DNA of 64,000 nt from Moringa oleifera (taxonomy: Eukaryota; Streptophyta; Magnoliopsida; Brassicales; Moringaceae), in the NCBI GenBank assembly GCA_021397835.1, contig JAJFZO010000583.1, positions 908,501 through 972,500 on the forward strand. Direction: 5' to 3'. The notes under the pieces were generated by a model, which did no database searches, was not told where the DNA came from, and was given only the letters and a program-made list of their open reading frames with translations. Position numbers and translations under genes: made by a program. Shown one piece after another: positions 38,645 through 49,159 of this stretch (positions are counted from its first letter, which is position 1; each line of letters starts with the position of its first letter).

Positions 38645-41600
38645 CACCTCGTGGGAAATGAGAAATGCCTCATGGTGGATCAAGTACTTTCCATACCATG
38701 AATAATCTTGGCCCAAAAAGGACCCTTGAGGCATTTCCCAAATTGTGGCCATGCATGCATATTTCTACTTGTGTTTATGTGACACAAGAACCTGACATAA
38801 GGCACAAATAACAGCACATCTCTATGAAAAATCTTGTACATATTTCAAAACATTACCCACCAAAATTTTTGAAACATTTCCAGAAATCAAATCCGACCAC
38901 ATAATATTCTACTTCAAAATTCAGCCTGGTTAGGTTTTCTTTATGGACAATTTTAACTGGCATTTACAAGACTATACAAAGAATGCATGACGTGAAGATG
39001 CCCCATGCTACTGGGTGGTTGCATCTGCTCTACCTATGTCATTGTGCATACACATTGTGCACAGCATACCAGAAAAATAAGAGCAAGTCTCAAAGCACAT
39101 AGAAAAAACATCATACAAAGTGTTTTTAACCCACTGCCACCAAACATTATTGTCCGAAATGTAAAAAGGTGACAACAAATTCAACAATTTACTACTTCAA
39201 AATTTTGACTAATCAGGATTTTGGATAAAAAATTTTAACTAGATTTTACATGAGGATGTTGAAAAATTCATGATGAGAAGATTCCTCATTCCCGTGGGTG
39301 CTTTACTTGCCTATGACAATACACACATGGAGAATCTGTACAAGTTACGCCAAAAAAAAAAAGAATTTCTCAAAAGTTTTTCTTACCTGTGATAGCGTTA
39401 GCTTTTGGATAATGTTATCAGTACCAACTCTCATTTTGCGAGTTGATAAAGCAAGCTTAAGTTCCCCAATGTGACATCCAATCAGTTCAGCAACATTCAC
39501 AAGACCTGAAAATTGAAATGCAACCTTCAGTTAGATTACACAAAGCTCAAGCAGCAGTCAAATAAACATGAAAGTGCAGATACAGAATATTTACATTGGA
39601 AAGAATTTTGATATATTAACCAACTACGCAAAAAAGCATTAATTACTGAAACAAAGAAAAGAGAAGTAAAATAAAAGTTAAATGTTCAAATTACAAAGAA
39701 AACGTAGGTGACAGGGTTTGATGGAATTTTTTCTTTTCTTGACCAGAAATGGTAGGGTACTTATTTTGATTATAAAGCACCAAGGGATGCCACCCATGTA
39801 TGTATACTTACCTACTTCCAAAAGAGGACATTTATAAACTCAACAAAGTCCTCATTTACAAAAGAATTCTTTGTGACCCAAAGCTTTAGAGTGTGAATCC
39901 ATCTATCTGTAAACACTTTAAGAGGTGTTTCCAACCCTTCAAAAGCTGTCCTATTCCACTATACAAGAATTTTTGAAGTTCCTCTATCTCATTATCACCC
40001 AAGACTTCACAAGAGAAGCAAAATAATGCCAATATATTTCCTTCTATTGCCTGGATTCACAAGAGATCACTAGGATGAATTTGCCACCTCGTCAAAAATT
40101 TGGACATAACGCATCAGTTTGGAATCGATACTTCTTTACAGCTATCTTAAATGAACTCAGTTAGGATTTACAGCTCTTGGATACACGTTCAGGTGTTGGA
40201 TCTGTCCATGTCCAAATTTCCACCATTTCAACACAGAAACTTCAGGTTGAAGCAAGAGACCCAGAAACACAGTCTTGTCATAAGTTGATAAAGTTTTCCC
40301 GAGCTACGGAAACAATACCAACCCAGCATTTCAGGACATATACAAAACAAAACCAAAGGTAAAAATAAAACTTCCTAATGGATGGCAACCACTTCTCCAC
40401 AGGTTTGCATGGCTAGAGAGAAGAGATGAGGAATTCTAGGAGAGTTTCCAGTCTTCCAATTTCTAGCACTGCAGATTTCCTCTTGAATTCAGGGATCACA
40501 GAAACCTTTTTATTTGTAAGCAACAATGATTTCTCCAACTGAGACGTTAATTCAAACTTTCATCTCAGAGAAATATAAGCTCCAGAAGGCAAATTATTAC
40601 AAGAAGCGTAGTAAGAGTAAACCTCTCCTATTATTGCAGAATGACATTTCACTTCCCTTAAATGCTCCTGCCCCACCATAATTACTGAGATCACCTTACA
40701 TGGGAGAACTAATGCTCCTCAGCAGCTATTAGTTGGAATGCATCCTTTCAAGATCTCCTTTACCATGGAGTTCTTCCCAAGCACCAGGAAGATTGTGTCA
40801 AGGTGCTTTGACAATGGACTTCCTGACTGTCAATTAATCCATATTTCCGGAGAAAAACAGAAGTAATGGAAAAACGTGATTTTTACCACTTGTTTACCAG
40901 GGACATGGAGAACAGACAGCTTATTCTCTGAATTTTTCAGTTCACAATCTGAATATGCACTTATCTTGCTTTTCCTCACTGAACATCTATTAGAAGGGCT
41001 CTCCAATTCTAACAACCTGGCTAAATCACCATGTGAGAACCTTGAAGATAGTTCAGCTCATAGGTTGACACCTTAACATAACCTCTTCATGGTCAGTGAA
41101 TTCTCTTATACTCACAGGTCACTCCACTTAGGATCTTGTGGTCTAAAGAAGGAAAAAATAACAGGCCCGCAAGCATTTATGCCACCATAATTCTATTCCA
41201 GCTGTTTTCTTTTTTACATTATTTACTTCCATTTGACTTGCACTCCTTTTGCTTTACTACTTTCCTGCAATTCATCCTTGTACTTTCAATCTTTTGGGAG
41301 AAAGTTCATTATTGCCAAAAATTTCAACAAGCAGTGGACAAATCCATTGAAACCACAGCACCAGATAGTGTAGTGAAGCTGTTCAGCCTTCTCGTTTCTA
41401 TAAAGCCTTTTTCACAACATATACCATTTGCTTTAGTTTAGAATGAAACTAGCAATGGAATACTCACTTTAATATGATTTTAAGTTATCAACGCATTTTG
41501 ATACTTCAATCAAGTCTCATTCACGTGTTATGGAGGAAGAGTTCTGGCAGATTAACAACAACAACAACAACAAAAAAAAAAAAAAAAACCTTCCAACCAG

Positions 41601-44600
41601 AAGTATCTGAGTTTCATTTTTTTATCCTAAGGTTCTACTAATATCAACTTCCTTAATGTCTAGCCCTGTGACGTGGTAAAAGGCAAATTAATGAAGACAT
41701 AAAAAGATGGTAACATCCTCAAGATAAATAGATATTTTAAGTGAATTCCAAGAAAATTCTTACTTTCATCTGCCACAGCTTCAACATGGTTTTCATTATC
41801 AATCACAGTAAATGAGACATTTCCCAACCACAGTACTGCAGAAAGCATTGCAAATACACTGTCTTGGTCTTCTTTGCTGACATGAACAATATCCAGAGCT
41901 TCCTGCATTGACCACAGTGAATTTAGCACAGATATCAACCTCTAATTTTTAAATAGGTATAGCGGTATAGAAATCAAGAAGAAATGCAAGAGATTTGGTT
42001 CACACAAAGGAAACGTACCTTAACAATGCGAAATCGTTCAGCATCATCAACCCCAGCAATTGAATAGCAATCACTCTGCCTCAAATATTTATACTCAGTT
42101 GCACTTTTCAAATTTAACTTCTCTGTGTTTGGAAATTAATAAATTAAAAAATGACAAAAAGAACAAATCCAGTGAATATATGGCCAAACATAAGCACCTT
42201 TAAAGTTTATGTAACCACTAATTTCAGCATACTAGCTACCCACACTAGAAGTGGGATTCTTCTAACACATAAAGCTATAATATGTAGAGATGGTTCAAAA
42301 TCTATAAAATTCAGACAGCACAGGTTTACACAAAAAAGCAAAAAAGTTGACCCTAAATTCCATGAATAGAAGCAGGTAAAATTTGACATTGAAGATTTGA
42401 ATTTATGTTGCTCCTTAGAAGTAAAAATTTGAGTGCTAATTCTCAAACAAATTTGGATGTAATGCAACCAAATTGGAGGGGCCCAGGGAAATGCTATAAA
42501 TCCTTTGTTCAGAATCCGATTGAGATTCCCACTTCAAATTTCAGATTAGGGGACAACTGCTATATCGATGAAAAATATACATGATGACTACCACTGTCAT
42601 CTCCACCAACTGTGGCCAATCACAACCACCTAGGCCTCACAACAATATTGCCAAACATGGCTCCTCTACCGACGACACTACAGCCAGCTATGGCATTCAT
42701 GCTGCACTCATAAAGAAGACAGTCACTATGAGGAACTTTACATAATACAAAGGCTATATAGATAAAGCGTGTTATATTTAGAACCTTACCAAAATTCATA
42801 TTCTAGAACTTAACAATACAATTGTACAATTATTCAGTACCTCTATCAAAATGCTGTGGAAGACAATCACAGCTTCCAGTATCAATGCCAAGTTACCGTC
42901 CAATGGGTGTTCTGATTGCCTCTTGTACATATTTGGTCCCTATTTGAAAAACTAGAACTACATCTTTTTCTTTTTTTTTTTCTTCAACAATGATGATAAA
43001 GCCAACGGTGATTATAGCACAGAAATAAGTTACTGGAGCTAGTGAGACAAGCATAAATAGTTACTCCCCACAATACTAGTATTTGGTCAAGTTTTTAGAA
43101 TCATGGTGAGATCCTGACAACAAAATATGAGGTCTCTATCAAACGATCTATTCTGCTATAAACCTCAGAAGATGCTCTCTGGACTATAATTTAGAACCAC
43201 AATAAGTTAAAAGATTTAACATCATAACAACATCACAGATGAACAGTGAAGCGTACTGGCAAGCATTATCATGTTCATTATTGCGACAAGTGCAAATTAG
43301 AAAACCCTTTGACATTAGATGAAAATATAACCTTCTATTTCAAAAACCTTCGCTTACATCCGCAAGATATGTCAAACTTTTTCAAACACCTTTTTTCTTT
43401 TCTTTTTTTTTTTTTTTTTTTTTTGAGGATCCAACTCAAGGTTTTTCAAATGAAGAACGCAACTATATTTACAACCTAAAGTTTAAGGTGATTTTTTATA
43501 ATTTTATCAAACTAATGTCCTAATAACACTATTACATAGAAAGTTACTAAAGTAGAATACTTACATTTAAGATAAGTGGTTCATCCAATATGCAAAAGAT
43601 AACGAAGACAGAAAATATAAGGGCAAAGATACCTCTGAGAGCAGGTGAAGCCCCAGCGCAAAGCTGATAAAATATATGATACGACCTTTCTCCCTCAGCA
43701 CATTGGACAACTCTAGACTGCTCATAAAATGAATTAGATAAGCAACTAATACAAAAAAATTGAAAAGGAAAATCGAACTGACTAAAGTCACAAAGCCAAA
43801 AAAAAAAAAATTACCTTTTCAAGTAAAACTTCAGCAATTTGATAGGTGCAAATCACAAATTTGAGAATTAAGTCAGTTTGCAGGGAAACGTAAAGCGGGG
43901 AGGGGGAGAAGATTTAGCAAACATAATTTCACCTTAAGAAGAAATCTTACAAGTTTGAATCTTGGCACCCGATATTTTTCCAGTTTCGCTAAAATGAATC
44001 TCAATCAGCTTTCCCTATAAAATATTCACCACAGTCACATATTCTTGCAATATAATAGACCATAACTTCTACAGTTCTCTTTCTGTTAAAACCTTTGGTT
44101 GCTGACCCTCAACAGAAATTATCAATTTAAAGAACTCTGTGATTATTAGCACAAACAGAGAGCTTACAAAGCGACTCGAGTTGTCATTCCTTAATGTCTT
44201 TGCATTGCCAAATGCTTCTAAAATTGGATTAGTCTTCAATATTTCATATTCAATCCCACTACCACCACCAAGAGCAGCCAAGTATTGCATTGCTATTTTT
44301 GCAGTCTCAGTTTTCCCTGCTCCACTCTCACCACTGGACAAGAAATGGAATCTCATAATCACATGTGTGATAGGCTGCTATATAAAAAAGGATAAACTTG
44401 ACATATGAAGCCCACAAACTATATTTTGTGTCTGAGTTACATCATGTTATGATGTCAGAATTTATGGGCAGTATGCATCACAATGTTTTTCCTCTTTCAC
44501 AGTGGGAAAATGCCATCTAGATGGAAGTAAGACGAAAACACGAAAACATAAACCGAGAAGGAAAAAACAGAAAAGAGTTTTTCCTTTTCTATTTCCGAAT

Positions 44601-47600
44601 CAATGGCATCTTCCTAAGAATGAGTCCAGCGGGGCAAAAGAGTTGGAAGGGGCCTCCATTGACGAGAGAGATTTACAAAGAAAACTAAGGGGCTCAACAA
44701 AAGGAGTAACAACATTAAAAGCTACTCAAAGGGAAACGAGATCTTACTGTAACAAATAGAACAAACTCCAAAGAATATGCAATCTTTGCAAATTATTTCT
44801 TCGATCTAACAAGGGAATGAAACAGAAAACCTACCAAAAAGTAAACTTAAAAAAAAAAAAAAAAAGACTTTCTTTTATAATAAAAAACTTTATCAACTAA
44901 AGCACCAATAGGGGGCCAACCTAGTACGAAGGAGAAAGATTTCATTGTCTCTATTTTCTTATTTCTGATGAATGAGGCCTCACAAAGAAGTGAATTCCTC
45001 TGTACCTACAAAATTCACAAAGCCGCTACAGGGCTCAAAACGAAGAGAAAAACTGTTACAAATATATAAAAATATTTTAAAAAATAAAAATGCCTTGCTA
45101 TCATTCCTTCAAACTCTTTGTAAATGCTTTGTAAAAAACAACAAACTGAAGGATTAATTTCAACAAGAAGCACCTTAATGACCATAGAGTTCATAAATAA
45201 ATAGAAAATAAAATTTCAAAATACAGCAACCAGCAAAGTGACAAATCATAAATGCAAGATAACACTGAATATTTAACACAAAACAGAATGAGAAATGAAA
45301 AGTGACTCAAGTTGAAACGAATGAGCTCAGTTGCATACATTTTTTATATCTCAACAGTGTATTCTACCAAGTACCAGACTGGTAATGATAATAAAACAAG
45401 TGTTACTTATGCACAAACAAGACCACACTAACCTTATAATGATGGACTGATTTACTTCATCTGCAAAAAAGAGTAAAAACCAGGGTAAGAATTCCATGAC
45501 TTTATTGCAACAAGGAAATCATGAACAATAGTAGAAAATCATGAACAATGAGTAACTTATATCACCTCGTCTCATTTCACGAATTGCTGTGTCTGCAATA
45601 GCATACACATGCGGACTCTCAATCGACTTGCTCTTATATGCTTCAATGTAGTCATTTCCATATAAAGGAACTTCCTTGAAGGGGTTTATAGCAACCAATA
45701 TAGGACCGGCTTTTGTCTAATACCACAAAATTCATGGCAAGAACATTAGAGCCCCTAGCTGATTTAAGAAGTAAAATATGGAAAAATATATATATATAAG
45801 AACTTACATAAATCATATCTTGATTGTATCTGCATTGGAGATTGTACAAAACCGATGGTTCATTTAAGTAACTAAGTTGCATGAGATCATCTACACCATC
45901 AAGAATATCAGGATTCGCTGGTATCAAACTCTCAGATCCTACCTTTAAGACCTGCATTTCAAATTACAAAGTAATATTGTATCAAACAGTTGGACTTTAT
46001 AAAATATCTTACTTCAAAAACTTCAAAGATTTTACTTACTTTCCCCTCGGGCAATGAAATAAGAGATTCAGCCCCTGAAGTTGACAATACCTTCCCCAGC
46101 TCCCAGTTCCCACCCGGAAATTGATACCAAGATTGAAGCTTCTAAAAAAGTGAAATTTGGAAAATGACAACAAAATCCAGCTTTTGTATGTTAGTAACAT
46201 GAACTCAAATCATCATGTCAGCAGAACAGTTCAGAAATGCATCTGAAGGAAAGTTAAAATATCCATGCAAAACTTTATTCCACTCACACATAATGTACAT
46301 CAGAATTGCCAGGTTGCCATACCCTATACCAAGTCAACATAGAAATGACAGATTATAAAGGCGATAATATAAAAAGTTTAGAAAAATGGAACTCTGATTC
46401 AACATAAAAGAGTCAGTACGATGAAATATTTTGGTAAAGAGTACAAATTTTGTCAACTCCAAATATCATAAACTTTTCACCACAATCACTTTTGTTTTGG
46501 CCAGAATGAAGAATTAGTGGAAAAGATTAATGAATCAGAAGAAACCAAATGATAAGGAATGAGGAGAAGTTCTTTTTCATAATCATCAGATGCCTACTCA
46601 ACCTAGAGTGAAATGAAAAAGCACCAACAAGCAGGCAACATGCTTTCAATTTGACAAATAGTAGGAGCTATGCAATGATCAAACTTTTGCCTAGCCAGAC
46701 TTAATGCCAATTATCAAACTAAGTTCACTGGTAATACAGACACAGCACTTACGCTATTGCCTAGTAAATTGCTTGCCCACAGGCTTGGTGAAGCATTAGC
46801 TGTCTCGTAGAAAATGAAAATTCAATGGGATTTGTTGCATCCATAGTCACCAGGATCCCAGACCCCTGAAAACATGATCACAGCTCCTACTTCCTGATTG
46901 TGATGTAGTGGCACATCTTATTTAATCTCAAATGTCACTCAATAATTAGATGAAAGATGGGTTCTAGCTTAACATTTTAGAAAGACATGAACACTGAAAC
47001 AGAAGATATTTAAGAAGTTATTTTAAAACTTATGTTGTTTGAATCTATGGTCATCAACTTTCGATGTCAACCTCATTGTGTTATTAACTATCGTTATAAC
47101 CTTTTTATGCATGCCTTGACACATGATACACAATGAAGTCTGCCCTTAGCCTCACACATACTCCTTTGCCCCTATTGTGAACCGCAAACTACAAAGCTTT
47201 TGATGACTATAATTGTATCCATTAGGCCTAATTGTACTACATTGATGGGGTACCTCATTGACTCAACATTAAATATTCTTATAAAACATAGGGACCACCA
47301 TCTTTATATACATATATATCCAGATAACAATGCTCATATATATGTACTTGCCTACGCACATATGCATAAATTATATATACTTATAAGTTATGTTTGCATG
47401 TTCATCCATTGAGTTTGTGGATAAATTCAGACTTGGCAACACAGCTAAGACAGCCAGTAACAACATATGTATAAATTACTATTTATCACTAAAGGAATTA
47501 TTACTCGTGGGTCAGTATAGCTTCTTTCCAAGGGTAAGAAAGCCCACCTTTTAAGCTCTTCAAGTACTCTAGCACATGATTTTTTTCAGATACAAAGGCT

Positions 47601-48368
47601 TTCGTTAAGGTCACTTCTTATTCTCTTGCCCACCCAAACCAAAAGGGAACCAAATATTAGTGCTACTTGAGTCATGAGCATGTAGCAGATTATCCATTTT
47701 TAGTTTTCTTTTCTTCATCTTTGCTGTGATGGAAAACGTGAATCTCATTAAAGATAGAGCATTATAGACTTGAGAGATAGTTAGAGCAATAATAGCAAAA
47801 ACCATGCAGCTACAATTTGCCACAAAATTAATATGGGAAGCAGATCTTCTTATAAGAAGATGTACATACTTCAACAGAAGAAGGGACCACTCTGAATCAT
47901 AATAAGAATTAGATCCTAAAATCCATGCTATCCTTAACCCAACAATGGACCTAGGATGAAGTCAAAATTAAATCAGAGGCTGCAAATTACCTTCTTTGCA
48001 GCATAGGTGGTAGTGTCACTCCACCTACGTTCACTACTCAAAGATGCAGAGATTGATGGCAGAGCCGAAGCTGCAGAATCTAAATCCTCATCACCCATTG
48101 GTGGCCTGTCCTCAACGGAAATAGTATTTCCACTATATGGTGAATCCTCATTAGCATGGTTCATCTCCCTTGTATTGCTTTCAACTCCCTCCACGACCTC
48201 ATTCCTCGTCTGACCATTTACAGTAACACTAGAACTTGCTACATCACTGTTTAGAAAGCTCATATCCGCAGAGTTTTTGATCCCATCAGAGGTTGGTGAA
48301 CCCATGAACTTAAAATCAATGGGCAGTGATGTGACCGACTGTAAGGAAGGGGGAACTTTCTGCGACAT
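28472..48368 (-). CDS. ATM1: class VIII unconventional myosin heavy chain (23 coding exons, 1173 aa)
   Basis: Exons (minus, 5' to 3'): 48368-47991, 46141-46040, 45951-45808, 45716-45566, 45460-45433, 44333-44168, 44014-43951, 43828-43815, 43717-43633, 42122-42019, 41902-41764, 39505-39387, 37339-37187, 37062-36973, 36262-36185, 34320-34162, 33959-33753, 32245-32040, 31920-31785, 30573-30444, 30347-30201, 29831-29764, 29125-28472. All introns are GT-AG and the lengths sum to 3522 nt in frame. Order: class VIII N-terminal extension (1-126); SH3-like start ([15 protein letters not shown]); motor with P-loop GESGAGKT (269-276), switch I NDNSSRF (317-323), switch II DIYGFE (541-546) and the actin/converter region [10 protein letters not shown] to LFFRTG; IQ motifs (about 842-956, e.g. 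[14 protein letters not shown]); a short coiled coil from 957 ([20 protein letters not shown]); and a C-terminal tail ending [11 protein letters not shown]. Plant myosin VIII moves on actin at plasmodesmata, new cell plates and endosomes. Length matches Arabidopsis ATM1 (about 1166 aa). The symbol marks nearest likeness (N-terminus MSQKV), not proven orthology. Confidence 0.97.
31389..31506. repeat. compound (GT)n-(AT)n-(GT)n microsatellite in myosin intron 19
   Basis: A GT run at 31389-31416 is followed by about 50 bases of TA/TG steps (ATATATGTAT words) and a second GT run at about 31471-31502. It lies wholly in the intron 30574-31784. Such alternating purine-pyrimidine tracts are length-variable. 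Confidence 0.95.
34919..35247. repeat. imperfect tandem duplication in myosin intron 15
   Basis: Two copies of about 160 bp follow each other, roughly 34919-35079 and 35080-35247. Shared words include GGATCT(A/C)A, AGTG(G/C)T(A/G)GA, CACAAGGTCTGCTTGCAAG versus TACAAGGTTTGCTTGCAAG, and ATCACC..GATTGA. A weaker third likeness appears near 35345-35390 (GAATCAAGTGGTGGA). Both lie in the intron 34321-36184. The origin, possibly a transposon remnant, is not clear. Confidence 0.75.
37545..38000 (+). mobile_element. TRIM-like LTR array (three LTRs, two short internal segments)
   Basis: The middle LTR, 37739-37857, begins TGTTAGATAATCCC and ends TCTAACA. It is followed at 37858-37868 by TGTATCAGAGC, one base from the plant initiator-tRNA-Met primer site TGGTATCAGAGC. 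Related LTR sequence lies upstream (about 37545-37640, GGGTAAAGCTCCATTCTTGA, ACTAGCTTT) and downstream (about 37906-37998, TTGGTTGGGAAGGGTGG, CTAGCTTTTGTGG). The two internal parts both carry AGAGCT(C/G)AG and TTTCCAAAGATGG. No coding capacity is present, as in terminal-repeat retrotransposons in miniature. The element sits in myosin intron 12, in the antisense direction to that gene. Confidence 0.8.
38136..38265. repeat. alternating CA/TG-rich stretch
   Basis: Many words of alternating purine and pyrimidine occur, such as CACATGCACACGCATATGCA and ATATGCATGCACATTTGCATG. It lies in myosin intron 12. This composition can favour Z-DNA, but nothing in the sequence shows a function. Confidence 0.6.
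38549..38681. repeat. long foldback (inverted repeat) in myosin intron 12
   Basis: The arm 38549-38600 (GATCCACCATAAGGCATTTC then TCATTTCCCAC) is the reverse complement of 38630-38681, with one A/G difference in the first 31 pairs and about five differences in 50. The loop is about 30 bases, including part of a GA microsatellite (38612-38640). A related word, TGAGGCATTTCCCA, recurs at 38727-38740. Transcripts from either strand would fold into a hairpin of plant precursor-miRNA size. It could equally be a small MITE or inverted duplication. I do not recognise a known miRNA. Confidence 0.85.
43815..43828 (-). other. ATM1: 14-nt microexon of the myosin gene (exon 8)
   Basis: The exon TTTTACTTGAAAAG is flanked by acceptor GCTGAAG and donor GTAATT. 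With the last T of exon 7 it encodes FLLEK, giving IQTFLLEKSRVV, which is invariant in plant myosins and precedes the SRVV of exon 9. Skipping it would shift the frame. Confidence 0.93.
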
Positions 48369-48386
48369 TTTCTTCAAAGAGCAGTC

Positions 48387-49158
48387 CTGAGGATTAAGTT
48401 TGGGCAGATGCAATAAGAAAAGAGATTCAGATCAAAAGGCAAACTTTTCAATTTCATCAAAAGTCCTATCAAGCTTTAACAAAAGACCCCACTAGTCGAC
48501 TTATTCAGTTGATTAATGTGGCGGGGACCATAATTTGAGATGCAGACCCTAGCTCCCTTTACTCTTGAATCAAGAGCAGAAAGTTTAAAAACTTAAAAAT
48601 CGCTGAAATCTGCATATATCTAAACTTCATACAGGTCTTAAGTGGACAGGTAGGCATCAAATTTTGATACCCGCACACAATGAAATGGTTCGACAACAGT
48701 ATCAAAGCTTCAATTTCCTGATCTAAACAAAGTAGAACAAATTTCCTTCAAATCTCGATCCCATCTTCAAACTTCAAACAATTCGAAAATGCTTTTACAG
48801 AAACATATATCTCCCATTGGTCGGGAGAAAGTTCTAAGAAAAAGATTAATTAAAGACCAGAAGCAGTTTTTACTCTAAACCCACAGTAAGTTTTTCACAT
48901 TTTGGACGAAAAGAGAAAAAAAAGTAACAAATAAATAAATAAAGCCCACGACGCTCCAAAGTTCATTCCACCATTTCCTCAGCAACCCAAGAAAGTAAAA
49001 GGATTAGAACATAAGAAAGAGAATCAGCCCGTTCTAAGCCGATCTAATCACAGAATTTGGTATTCGACTCAATACAAAGAGAATTAAGGAGAGAAACACA
49101 TACGGAAAAAAGGAAAGAGAGAGGCCGAGCGCTTGAAAACGTCACTCTCACCACTTAC
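48387..49158 (-). other. probable 5' UTR intron of the myosin gene
   Basis: On the minus strand a strong donor, TCAAG|GTAAGTGG, at 49159/49158 and an acceptor, CCTCAG|GACTGC, at 48387/48386 lie upstream of the ATG at 48368. Leader introns are common in plant cytoskeletal genes and often raise expression. This is inferred from splice sites only. Confidence 0.6.
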
Positions 49159-49159
49159 C

